A stretch of 64,000 nucleotides of DNA from Phymatolithon calcareum (lineage: Eukaryota; Rhodophyta; Florideophyceae; Hapalidiales): NCBI GenBank assembly GCA_977006965.1, contig OZ345374.1:186001-250000 (forward strand), in the 5' to 3' direction. The position numbers and the translations under genes were made by a program. Each line of letters begins with the position of its first letter. The stretch's first letter is position 1. The notes beneath the pieces are model-generated. The model did not search any database and was not told the origin of the DNA. It saw only the letters and a list, made by a program, of their open reading frames with translations. Below, piece by piece: positions 55,249 to 64,000 of this stretch.

Positions 55249-55379
55249 GATAGGCGAATTGTACGGAGGGTCCCTCGTACAGGTGCACCGCTGATGCGCA
55301 AATTTGCTGTTGAGCAATTTACCGTGCTTTCTTCTGAATCGTCTCCCTGGAAGTGCTGCCTATCGCTCTTGGCTCTTTA

Positions 55380-55389
55380 CTTATATAGT
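55380..55389 (-). promoter_or_regulatory. TATA-like element before GH16
   Basis: On the minus strand ACTATATAAG lies about 135 bp before the ATG, a spacing similar to that of the two LPMO-like genes. Confidence 0.4.
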
Positions 55390-55553
55390 TACTGTATGTA
55401 TGATATACAGTAGTACAGCACTGTTTTTGATTCGTCCTCACGGTGAAGTCGTTTGCTTCCGGCGGGGACGAATCGGAAGAGCTCCTAGTACTCTAGAGTA
55501 AAGTTCAATGTCTCGCGAGGGTAAAGTCAGGGGAATGTTCCACTGGTAAATTT

Positions 55554-55599
55554 ACAGTTGTACAACACATCATGTATGCATGATGATGTACAACTGTAC
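55554..55599. repeat. Hairpin, 16-21-bp stem
   Basis: TACAGTTGTACA pairs with its inverse. The centre is CATCATGTATGCATGATGATG. It lies about 300 bp upstream of GH16. Confidence 0.8.
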
Positions 55600-55978
55600 A
55601 CTCGTGTACCGTCCTCTCATTTCTCGATGTCATTGCATCATTGTTTTTATTCGTTCTTGGATTGGATTGGATTTCTGTTTAATTGAAGCTCCCTTTGTAA
55701 ATTATCATTGCACCTGAGAGACTTTTCGTTGCGCTACAATCCTTCGCTTCCATTTCTCATTTAAGTAGTTATTCGTTCTTGCAGCAAGGTTGTCTTCCAC
55801 CCAGAGGCGTTTACTGCGCAATTTTTCGCTTGCCCTATCAATATACTATCCATCCATCAGTAGTGTTGTCGAGCACCGCTGCAACACTGAGAAATTACAA
55901 TACGGAGCAACGCAAAATCTATTTTCGCATTTCGGAGATGCTACTCTCAGCTTTGAGCAAGAGAATGCAAAGTCCGTT

Positions 55979-56118
55979 TCCGATTCTACAGAATACTGTA
56001 GAATCGGAAGCGGCTTTCTATAGAAAGCAACAGCGCGACAATTTGAGAACCACACCGTATCAAACGGTCAATTATGGAGTTGATGATGAGGTCATTATCA
56101 ACCCTGATAATCAGGGTT
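55979..56118. repeat. Two short palindromes
   Basis: 55,979-56,008 (TCCGATTCTACAG and its inverse) and 56,100-56,118 (AACCCTGATAATCAGGGTT, perfect). Non-coding. Confidence 0.75.
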
Positions 56119-56836
56119 ATTATTGGAAGCACGGGAGCTTCCTCCCACACAGTGTCGGCGCAATACGTACAATATCCACCTTCTGGCATCGGAGCTTATA
56201 TCCGCCCCAACAATCGTATACTGTACATTCTGAACCATACCGCTCACTTTTTTGACTTCGAAAAGGCTCCGTATAGTCTGGAGCACTCTGCAAGACTGGT
56301 CAGAGACGCTGCCTTGGTGTATACTGCTGTGCCGACCGGGCGCGGCCGGTCTTTTTCGCGTGGAATGGCAGGTCTAGTACTTCTGAGTGACCACCATATT
56401 TTCTTTGCCAGTCAATTCCGACAACTGGAAATTTTGAATAATAGCCGATTTGAAAACAGATCAAAGTTAGAAACAGGTGACCTATCGAGCATACTGCGCT
56501 GCATAGGAAGGCAGATACTCTCGTGCTGTGCCGCACTTGTCGCCAGTGCGGTAGTCTCGGCGCACAGAACCTTGCGGTCGATGTTGCGGAACCTGAAAAA
56601 GATAATGAAGAGCGTAGCGGCTTGATGAGGGTGAAAGTAATGCTTTAGTGGAGATGGTCCATGACGCTTGAAAAGGGTGAACGCAGCCTCCGACTGGAGA
56701 ACTATTATAAATTTGGGTTATATACAGAATTGGACCTCAACAGAAGCGCAAAAAATTCTATTGGACGGCACTGTCAGCATGAGCGATACTGTACAGTGTT
56801 CGGTATATACAGTACAGTTCCTTCCAGTTCTGTAAT

Positions 56837-57655
56837 GTGCACGACCACACGCGACACAGGAACTTCTGCGTTTTTGTAACGGGATGGGGAACCGGACATG
56901 ACTTGTGCGGCATCAGTCAGTCGTTTGCGAACGGATCCCTCCAGATTATGAAGAAAACCGGTTACAACTATGCGCACATCTCAGCGGACGTCAAAATGAA
57001 AAATGCTCGCTCTTGGACGCATCGCGAGGAGACTGATGATGACTCCATTCGTTATCAAATTCGCGTGATGAAGGAGCAGGGCCTAAAGGTCTTCTTTAAG
57101 CCCGTAATTGAAATTAATGGCCATACTTGGCGTGGTTTTGTAAGTCTTAAGACCACTTCCGTATCAACACTAGGCATCATTTTTCTTCTCTTTACCTGCT
57201 TCTGACTCGTGCTCATCCTTCCTCCTTGACATGCAGATTCCTGGTCGGCCCAGGTGCGGAAAAGAACCCGTTCGGGGGACTCGGTACTACGTTACTCACA
57301 GTGAGGTCTTGGGTGCTTTTAAAATAAATCAACATATATACCCAAGTGGCTCTACACAGTATACGTCCCATTTATTTTGAGTATGACAAATATTGCCAAC
57401 GAAGAGAATGTCGACCCTTTTGTCATGGGATCTAAATACGGGAGCACCGTGATATGCAAAGAAAATGAGGACGCCTGGCGGTACATCATCAAACGCACTC
57501 GCCGCGTCTATTGGAACGACTTGGCATACGTAACAAAATATTCATATTGCTTCATTTGCTTGAGAACAAAGGGCTTCCGAAGCCCGCGTTTTACCTCCCG
57601 GATCAAGCGCTGCATCAAGCGTGGAGCACGTTGTATCCTCGGAAAACGTGACAAC
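56837..57655 (+). CDS. GH113-like TIM-barrel glycosidase, partial, >=3 exons
   Basis: SLQIMKKTGYNYAHISADV, then DSIRYQIRVMKEQGLKVFFK and NGHTWRGF resemble the N-terminal half of GH113/GTA-type TIM barrels (SLxxMxxTGxN; GLKVxLKP; WRG). Intron 1 is 57,140-57,236 (GTAAGT donor, ATGCAG acceptor) and intron 2 is 57,301-57,359 (GTGAGG donor, ACACAG acceptor). Joined in phase they give IPGRPR, RYYVTHIYVPFILSM, then TNIANEENVDPFVMGSKYGS and WRYIIKRTRRVYWNDLAYV, which follow the family. The expected catalytic Glu of the G[ST]E box is Lys here. The start is not fixed and a first exon may be missing. After about 57,530 the homology is lost, and LINE copy C begins about 57,995, so the gene is truncated or its 3' exons are unrecognised. 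It may be a pseudogene. Confidence 0.45.
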
Positions 57656-57994
57656 TGAGTTTCCTGGTGGTTGGAAGTTCCAAGAAGGGTTCCAAGTTTG
57701 TACTTGTCTTTTTTTACAGTGTAGGTGGCAATCACAGAGGATTTGCAACCTATGCTCTCGGTCGAGTCTAGCCTCTTAAAATGCACCCCACCTCTCTAAG
57801 CTAAACCTCCGCATACTATTTTCAGGCCCTATACAGAAGATCATATAAGGAAATGGCTATGGAGGGTATCCAGGGAGGAGATGCATGCATTCAAATTTCA
57901 AAGTCGATGTATACAATGGAGAAGGGAATTGTAGTCCTATTCTGTGTAATTGCTATCACGTTCCTACTTTCCAAGCACCTTTTCTCTACTCCCA
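57656..57994. other. Possible 3' exon remnant with a hydrophobic segment
   Basis: An acceptor-like TTTTCAG at about 57,826 precedes an open frame containing EKGIVVLFCVIAITFLLSKH, a membrane-anchor-like helix at 57,922-57,981. It could be a last exon of the GH113-like gene, but no link is proved. Confidence 0.25.
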
Positions 57995-58740
57995 ACAACA
58001 GATCGGGCGATGAAGTAGAAGCTTCGTGCCTTCGTGCATGTCCATGCAAGATCGGTTGTCCAGAAAAAGTGGCAATGACTCAGGATGCTCTCGCCGTCCA
58101 TACTCGCAAGTAGCGTTCCTGTTTTCATTGTGGGAAACTCCATCTTGCGGGATTCTTCTCTACACCGGAGAGTCTGCGCCACCATCTCCGGTCCATGACG
58201 TGTCAAGCACTGCAGGGTAGGACACCCAAAACGGACTTGGAGCTCCTAACGTTGCGGGATAAGGAACCAGTTAACTAATTGGGGACTGCTCCCCTCTGGT
58301 GGCCGCTTTTCACACTGGACACAACTTGAATGAAATGCCGAACGACCCAGCATGCAAGATGTGTAGTACCAACTGTAGCGAAACAGTTGAACATCTGTTG
58401 CCACGCTGTGGTGGACGTTCTGCCTCCAGACGCAAGTTTATTGGACGAGTAGGTACCAAGACCGTAGAGGAATTATGCCGTGAGAGACCCATAGACGTAC
58501 TCAAATTTCTGAACAATGAGAAACTGTTTTCAAACAGCCTCAGTCGCTCACCATTTGCGTGAACGAGCTTTCCGCAATAGAGAAAGAAAGAAATAAAGTT
58601 AACAACGAAGCACAGTCTGAAGGCAATAAGTGGAAATGCCATCAATTCCGGAAAATGGTAGCACAGGGTGCAAGTGTTCGCCATGTCGTTCACTACAGAC
58701 TGCTCGCTAATGGAGAATAAGAAACCGTTACTTAAAAGGA
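57995..58740 (+). mobile_element. LINE fragment (copy C) with C-terminal zinc knuckle
   Basis: DEVEASC..GCPEKVAM matches copy A. CKMCSTNCSETVEHLLPRC with TVEELCRERPIDVLKFLN matches the E1-inserted LINE. A GAAAGAAAG tail at about 58,580 resembles the tail of the insertion at 53,578. Frames are broken. Confidence 0.7.
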
Positions 58741-59033
58741 AGACAAGGTATCATATCCTCACTACTGGGCTGGATAGTCAGTAGATAGCCCTAATCTGCA
58801 CTCTCCAGCCACATATATGATCGCTAACCCACTATAAGTACTACCACTCTCATCTAAAAAAAGGCCTAGTCATCCTTCAGTGCTAACAGGTTATGGGCCC
58901 AGACAGTTACCAAATCTACAAGTAGCCACTACGGGTCATCCAAACTCAGGCCGCCGTCCGGCCAGGACTACAGCAGACATTTAAACTACATCTACTAACG
59001 AGCGACGTGCGGGATAAGATAATTCTCGACCAT
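58741..59033. other. No gene recognised
   Basis: Short spacer between the LINE fragment and the inverted PGBD-like pair. Confidence 0.4.
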
Positions 59034-59153
59034 ATGATCGTGTCCCCGGGCGACCGGGGATTTGTCGTCTACTACTTGCAGAAGGTTCTCATTGGCACGG
59101 GTTTCATGGACATCGACGACAAGCATGTGGGTCGGTATCCTCGATGTTCATAA
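59034..59153 (+). pseudogene. Peptidoglycan-binding-like (PGBD) motif fragment, + strand copy
   Basis: VSPGDRGFVVYYLQKVLIGT, then GFMDIDD matches the PG_binding_1 pattern (GDxGxxVxxLQxxLxxxGF). It is a 39-codon fragment, inverted relative to the related segment on the minus strand at 59,153-59,225. The shared block GTCCCCGGGCGACCGGGGAT is perfectly inverted between the two. Confidence 0.55.
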
Positions 59154-59568
59154 ACCCCAAGTTAGTGAGAACGTTCTGTAAATAATACACACCAAATCCC
59201 CGGTCGCCCGGGGACAAAGGTGCTTTCGGAAGGAGTCGACCCTCTTCCCCGAACGCATCCCAAGGAGCCTCATACGACACGAACATTCCTTCATGACTGT
59301 GCCATATAGCACTGCCGACGCAATCGCCGCATACGTTGACATATTTGTTGTCGACGGCCTGATGAAGAGTGCCCACTTTCGGAAACTCATCGCAGCTGGC
59401 ACAGCGCGAGTCGAAGTGGAGCACCCACCCGTGCCTGCAGCAAAGGTAGCGTCCTTCAATGGCTGCGTAACTGGTAGAGGTCACAACTTCATCCGACTCG
59501 TTCCCACTTCCACTGTCGCTGTTCGCAGAACTTGTAGAACCTGCATCTTGATGGGAAACTCCTCGCAC
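59104..59568 (-). CDS. Hypothetical protein with Cys-rich module and PGBD-like C-terminus, 5' partial
   Basis: Reading from about 59,560, a Ser-rich acidic leader is followed by YLCCRHGW, CASCDEF and VNVCGDCVG, a C-x2-C-type cluster likely to bind zinc. The tail SPGDRGFGVYYLQNVLTNLG resembles a peptidoglycan-binding-like repeat. No ATG is available at the 5' end, and the frame begins where E5 terminal sequence starts, so the gene is probably truncated there. Function unknown. PGBD-like modules in algae are often found in secreted or wall proteins. Confidence 0.4.
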   Translation of the reverse strand: MRGVSHQDAGSTSSANSDSGSGNESDEVVTSTSYAAIEGRYLCCRHGWVLHFDSRCASCDEFPKVGTLHQAVDNKYVNVCGDCVGSAIWHSHEGMFVSYEAPWDAFGEEGRLLPKAPLSPGDRGFGVYYLQNVLTNLGFMNIEDTDPHACRRCP

Positions 59569-59713
59569 AGAAAATAAGCCCAGCTTTACGAAGAGGACAG
59601 GAGCGAGCTGTTTCGCATTCGCTTTATAGATTTTTTCGAGCTTTTAATTCGCCCGTCAATTGAGGGGATCCAAAAAGACACTGGATGAGTTCGTATTGTA
59701 TCGATGAAGAATA

Positions 59714-60573
59714 CAGTCAATCCTCGATAATTGGATGCGCAAAATGGAAACGTTCAATATTCTCGAATCGAAGATATTCTGAAGTCGAGGGTTCAATCAT
59801 AAGTTCATCTCAACACGTGTACTATAGGTGATCATTGCATCATCAATGCTTGTTGAAAAATCGGAGATTCCCGACTTCTTGAGGTCTCCTCAGGTCGCTG
59901 CGACGATGCTGGAAGCCTTTTGACTGCACTGTGGGTAGCTGCACCTTCACTCTTTGCGCATGACGCCCGAGGGCAAGCTTAATGTAATGCGCATAGTTTA
60001 CAGTATTCTTCATATGAGGATACGCATCGTGCAATGTAGCAAAAATATAACCAAAATTAAAGGTGGGTGCCGTGACTGCCAGCGGAATGTTTTCTGCAAC
60101 TCGAAGATTCGAATAACCCACGTGCAGACCTTACATGCGATTAATCGCATATCAAGCAAAGAAAACTTCACACCTCGCAGAATATCGCCGGTTTTCCAAA
60201 TTTGTTCCTGTTGATAATCGAAGAGGGCTGTCTGCCTTCTATAAAGATGCTCTTCGCCTTCAGAAGACTCCTTTATTGCTCTATAGAACTAAAGACATTT
60301 TATGGAAAAGAAGGCGAGCTATGAGTAAACCAGTTATATGCGATATTTCGCATGTAGCTTCGTAATCATAGCTGATATTTTTATGATGCTCGACACTTCA
60401 ACAGGATTTTCAACAAGGACAAAAAGTTTAAAAAAGCACAATGTTGCTATCAAAAATGTACATTTTCCTTATATGCGAAAAATCGCATGCCCCATGCACG
60501 TGGGATAATCATTAATGTTGCTCAAAATCGAGGATATCCAAAAATGGAGGTGTCAATTATCGAGGATTGACTG
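59714..60573. mobile_element. 860-bp pogo/Tigger-like non-autonomous element
   Basis: The ends CAGTCAATCCTCGATAATTG and its inverse (20 bp perfect) are flanked by TA on both sides (59,712-59,713 and 60,574-60,575). CAGT....CCTCGATTAT-type ends are characteristic of pogo/Tigger elements. There is no transposase. Inside, the palindrome ATGCGA-n4/5-TCGCAT occurs at about 60,135, 60,339 and 60,474. Confidence 0.85.
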
Positions 60574-60575
60574 TA

Positions 60576-62313
60576 CTGAAAAATAGGCATATGACAGGCA
60601 TTTGCCGTGGCTTCAAACATACTGACTAAAAACATTCTTCTGTATATCGTCTTCGCTCCGCCGATACCAAGAATTGGATATAAATTGTTCCATTCTCCTT
60701 CCGGCTTCGTCCGCAGAGAAGAGGGTATCTGTTTTCAAAGACTGGTACAGGATCTCCTCAGAGTCCATGGCTAGTGTGTCACGCAACGGTATGAACAGTC
60801 CAGAATAAAAGAGAAGTTATTGCCTTTCTCGTGTTCATCATTTTAGAACCCGGCGAAGGTCCCTGTGTTGTTTCATGAATGTCGTCGCATACCAGTTTGT
60901 GATGTTGTTGTGCAGCGACCCACTGGTTTCCCACGACAGGGACCGGGCATGACGGGACGCCTACGCTGGAAACTTCTCTCCGTGTGCTCCCAAGGGAGCA
61001 CTGAGCAGACCAAGACTGGTTGATACTGTATCCGACTGTCATCCGTTCAATCTAATGCCCGGGTGCTATGGCATTTATACCCTTCTGAATCTGGTCATCG
61101 GCGCTGGCGTATGAACTGTCATTCAGAGCGAGTCAGTCAGATGCCTCCGATTTTTCTGCAAGGTTGCGAAAACAATTGGCAGTTCGCCAGTCGGAGTCAC
61201 CTGTAACACTGCACCCTGTCTTGCGTCGGATGCTCGCTGTCTTAGCAGCGGCTGGTGAAAGGACACGAACATGGGGTATTTAACAGTCCCATGTTTGAGC
61301 CGGATGATCGCTGTACGAGCAGCGGCCGGTGAACGGACGCCAACGCGGAAAACTCCGCAGTCCTCGTTTCGAATGGGTCCTATCCCCTTGCTTGCGCTGA
61401 CGGGTGCATGCGTGGCGACCAGACTGTCAGTGTCACCTCCCTAAGCGTTTCCGAATCAGCCTTGCGGATTTACTTACATCTGCTTGGAATTTGTCACAAC
61501 TGAGAGCACTCGTTTGTCCGACCATTCAAGGGTGTGGAGCCGCAATGCCTGGTAAACTCTTGTGCTGCTGCAGTTCCTTTATATATAGAACAATAAAAGC
61601 AGCGCCGTTGCGGTATCGAAGGAGCCCGCACGGTAAACTAGCCTCTGCTTTTGCCGTGTATGCGCTGCGCTCCAGCAATCCAATTGTGCTGTGCTCAGCT
61701 CTACCTCTCTCTTCTTTCCCTCTGGAACACCTTGACGTGTCACAGTAATTACTTTACCCGCGGGAATTTCACTGTGCTCTAGACTGGAAAGATGCAGACT
61801 CCCAATCGTGATGGCAGTGGAAGCACTGTCCGTCAGACAATTGTCGAAACAATTGAAGCTCCTCGTTTGAGGGGTATCAGAACCAAAGATTTTGTGGATT
61901 TCAAGCTTGCCCGTGAAGTCTATGAACGCAGTGTTACACACCTGAGGGCCCTTGTTTCTTTTCTTCTCGACAGCACTTATTCCAGACCTGGAAGTTAGGA
62001 CGTCATGTCAATTGTTTCGTCGTGGTGACATGATGCCACCTCAATAACACAATTGATAATCGTAGCAATAAGACAAGCGTTTTGGTGCAAATAGCTCCCG
62101 TGAGAGGCGCAAGCCTTCTGTACAGCCGTAACTGGCGAAACAGCCGCGCGGTTTCTTATATGGAAACATGGTTGACGTTGAGGTGATTTCTTACTTTAAT
62201 TCAAAGTGTCACGATTGAGGGGGTTATATGTTGATTTATTTTAAAAGCTCCCAAAACCTCAATTTGATTAACACGGCAGCTTCTCGCCGTCTTCCATATT
62301 CATCTCTCTACTA
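60576..62313. other. No gene recognised; one two-copy tandem repeat
   Basis: About 61,213-61,365 holds two diverged copies of an ~85-bp unit (GCAGCGGC.GGTGAA.GGAC core). Open frames at 60,779 (-) and 61,404 (+) show no domain. Confidence 0.4.
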
Positions 62314-62315
62314 TA

Positions 62316-62674
62316 GCAGGGGAATGTTATGGGGGGGAGTAACACTGATTTTTTTTGTTTCAAAACTTGTCTGCAAAAGCATGACATTGATGTGCCTGCA
62401 AAAATTATGAGTTCAGGCTGTATCAATAATAACTCTTGTTTACAGAATATTTTTATTGTTTTTCACCACAAAATCGAATACTGCAACGAGAGCGACCGCT
62501 ACATTGGCAACTCCCAATGTTCCGGGAACGAGGGCCATATTTTCAGCTTTCATTCTCCTTTTTATGAAGCAATTAATCCCTGCAAAATTATATCAAACAC
62601 ACACTATAGACGCAAATCCAAAAAATCGGTATGATAAGGGGTTCGTGTTACTCCCCCCCATAACACTCCCCTGC
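62316..62674. mobile_element. 359-bp MITE with TA target duplication
   Basis: Terminal inverted repeats of about 30 bp (GCAGGGGAATGTTATGGGGG and, inverted, GCAGGGGAGTGTTATGGGGG) are flanked by TA at 62,314-62,315 and 62,675-62,676. The interior is AT-rich and non-coding. The TA duplication points to Tc1/mariner-type mobilisation. Confidence 0.88.
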
Positions 62675-62676
62675 TA

Positions 62677-63438
62677 CTAGCCTCCTAATATCTCCTTAAT
62701 CCGAATTTCTCTCCCTGCGAGGGCTCGAGTGAGTCGTTCGCATTCATATTCTGTTTCTTGGTCCATCTTCGTGCACTGTAGTGTGCCTTGGAGCACAACG
62801 AGCTCAACCACAGCACCGGGCCCAAAGTACTTCGCTAAAACTGATTTTATCCACAAAGGAGCTCAGTTGAAAAGAAATCTCAGGCATCTCAACCGCGCAG
62901 TTCTGTCCCTTATACGTAACACTCCTGGAAGCTCATTCGGCTTGTCGACCGGGATTTTAACTGTCCTTCCCTTTTCTTCCAACGTCCATATTTTTGCTGC
63001 TTCCCGTATGCGTCCGGTTTTTGATACCATACCTTCTTCTGCTTTTTTTAGAGTTTCGTTGAGGTGGTTCTCTTCTCTAAGTTGCCCAATATCCTTTGAT
63101 ACATATTCCAGGTCTTCTTCTCTTCCTTGGTATTCTTCTGCGAGCTCAAGGTACTTCTTCCGTCTTATCAGGCTTCAGGCGAGCCTTTCAGCCTTGTGCG
63201 CTCTCCTCATCTGTGGGCTGGCGAGTCGACAGAGCACTCGCATGGGCTCCCTTCGATGTTCGGCATATTTTTCGAAAACATACCTGAAGAAAAGACCTTC
63301 TGCTGCTTCAATTGCCGATAACAGACGTTTAGTGATCGGGGTCAGGTGAATGGCATATTCCCATTTGGGGAGAATCAATGATTTGAAAATCCTGATGCAA
63401 GTGGCTGGTGTCCCGATTGGGAGCAGCACCGGTCTCAA
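62677..63438 (-). pseudogene. LINE reverse transcriptase C-terminal region, two stops
   Basis: FKSLILPKWEYAIHLTPITK, then LLSAIEAAEGLFFRYVFEKY is the post-thumb region of LINE reverse transcriptases (compare FIRPVYEDA in the copy at 16-17.5 kb). The same frame continues through two stops, with SLIRRKKYLELAEEYQGREE, KIPVDKPNELPGVLRIRDR and a final GREIRIKEILGG, to a stop at 62,677. This is a different LINE family from that at 16-17.5 kb, judging by sequence. The MITE at 62,316-62,674 lies immediately beyond the stop codon. Confidence 0.65.
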
Positions 63439-64000
63439 AGTGTGTTTATACTATTTCTGAGGCGTATCTGGGAGATGTGGTCAATGATCTCACTTGGTGC
63501 TCGCAGATAATCTTTGAAGTTAAACTTCATCACTTCATGGATTTCTCTGCTAGTGAAGATCGAGTGTGGGAATTGCGAATGTTGTCCAAACCACAATATT
63601 GATACCTTGTGATGTCTACAGAGAACCCTCTAGCTTCCAGCTCATTTTTTCATGAATTCTCGACATTCCATAGTCCTCGATTGCGTGCTTGCGACATGGT
63701 GGGCTCAGGACGTTTCGATTATGCTCGCTCAAGATAGAAGGTGAATTTTCAGGCACCTGCCCCAAACTCTCACTTGCGGCAAGTGACTTGCCCCGCGGAC
63801 GAGGCATACCCTGCCGGGATCTTCCTGAAGACCGGATATGTAATTTAACATTTCATACAGTTTAGCATTTTTAATTTTTTCCCGTACGACATGTCTATCT
63901 CCACCACCGCTTTGTCGAATATGGAGATCATCATTCAAATTTATGCCTGTATGTAGTCTGCTTTATCAGCATTGGGACTCACAAGGAAGTGCTTTGTTGG
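63439..64000. other. No gene recognised
   Basis: Probably further decayed LINE sequence upstream of the preceding pseudogene on the minus strand. No catalytic box is visible. Confidence 0.4.

Larger units (their letters stand above)
53662..56222. mobile_element. 2.56-kb segment carrying GH16, inserted into E5
   Basis: E5 sequence stops at GTAC (53,658-53,661) and resumes at GTAC (56,223-56,226), exactly where the undisturbed E2 has a single AGTACATTC. The segment therefore looks like a clean insertion with a 4-bp duplication. Its ends share only AGTA, so the mechanism is open. It contains the GH16 gene, its promoter and several hairpins. 53,700-54,180 is GC-rich without an assignable gene. 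Confidence 0.55.
51063..59680 (-). mobile_element. piggyBac-like element E5, split by large insertions
   Basis: The left end TGTCTTTTAAACGG follows CTAG (51,059-51,062). Family sequence then runs in reverse: C-terminal tail region with PKKKKRK on the minus strand (51,270-51,480), eroded core, the ALERFWEAYQAKKYL-type block (about 52,940) and N-terminal region up to 53,661. The next piece of the family (N-terminal, minus strand) resumes at 56,223-56,430. The terminal piece with GTCAATTGAGGGG is at about 59,555-59,680, ending AAGACA before CTGG. The three pieces are complementary and in order. Without the insertions they give about 2.8 kb, a reasonable full-length size. Confidence 0.65.

Noticed and set aside
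62729-63349. A 206-residue plus-strand frame.
   Set aside because: It is the antisense of a LINE reverse transcriptase tail that reads convincingly on the minus strand.

Overview
The window is nuclear DNA of a photosynthetic eukaryote, most likely a florideophyte red alga such as Chondrus crispus. That organism name is an inference from gene content, not a database match. The host genes are compact and have none or a few short spliceosomal introns (59-272 bp). They include a twin-arginine-targeted lumenal DnaJ-type zinc-finger protein, a cytosolic (eukaryotic) ribosomal protein L9/uL6, a mitochondrial-type uL23, a GT31-like glycosyltransferase, a secreted GH16 and two secreted proteins that look like copper monooxygenases. 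This set fits an alga with a galactan-rich wall. No prokaryotic operon structure is present.

Layout. (1) 1-2694: a near-perfect palindrome of at least 1.19 kb per arm. Each arm carries the same Hedgehog-type Hint domain gene with one intron and a shared in-frame stop. (2) 2.7-18.2 kb: decayed transposon DNA. It holds LINE fragments, a Tc1/mariner transposase relic, a complete-ended 2.8-kb PIF/Harbinger element (transposase plus opposite-strand Myb-like gene), a broken multi-pass membrane protein gene, a 96-bp tandem repeat and a LINE reverse transcriptase pseudogene. (3) 18.25-24.32 kb: a 6-kb nest. 43-bp inverted repeats enclose two abutting piggyBac-like elements and a 928-bp MITE-like element. 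(4) 24.4-35.7 kb: the host gene island, with GT31, PSA2-like, RPL9, SDR39U1-like, uL23m, an ATP-grasp protein and LPMO-like copy 1. (5) 35.8-47.3 kb: gene-poor, with many short near-perfect hairpins and a second abutting piggyBac-like pair. (6) 47.5-60.6 kb: LPMO-like copy 2 with a broken C-terminus, then one piggyBac-like element (51,063 to about 59,680) split by inserted segments that carry a GH16 gene and a GH113-like gene, then a pogo/Tigger-like MITE. (7) 60.6-64 kb: a MITE with TA duplications and another LINE relic.

How the parts relate. The host genes are housekeeping, plastid and secreted carbohydrate-active functions without operon logic. RPL9 and the SDR gene are divergent neighbours about 0.44 kb apart, and the SDR and uL23m genes converge. 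The two LPMO-like paralogues share promoter architecture (the same TATA block about 115 bp before the ATG) and lie about 12 kb apart on opposite strands. About two thirds of the window is mobile-element DNA, nested several levels deep. The most unusual signals are the piggyBac-like family that sits at CTAG rather than TTAA, the complex transposon carrying glycosidase genes, and a dispersed family of hairpins whose apex is an ATCAT/ATGAT core.
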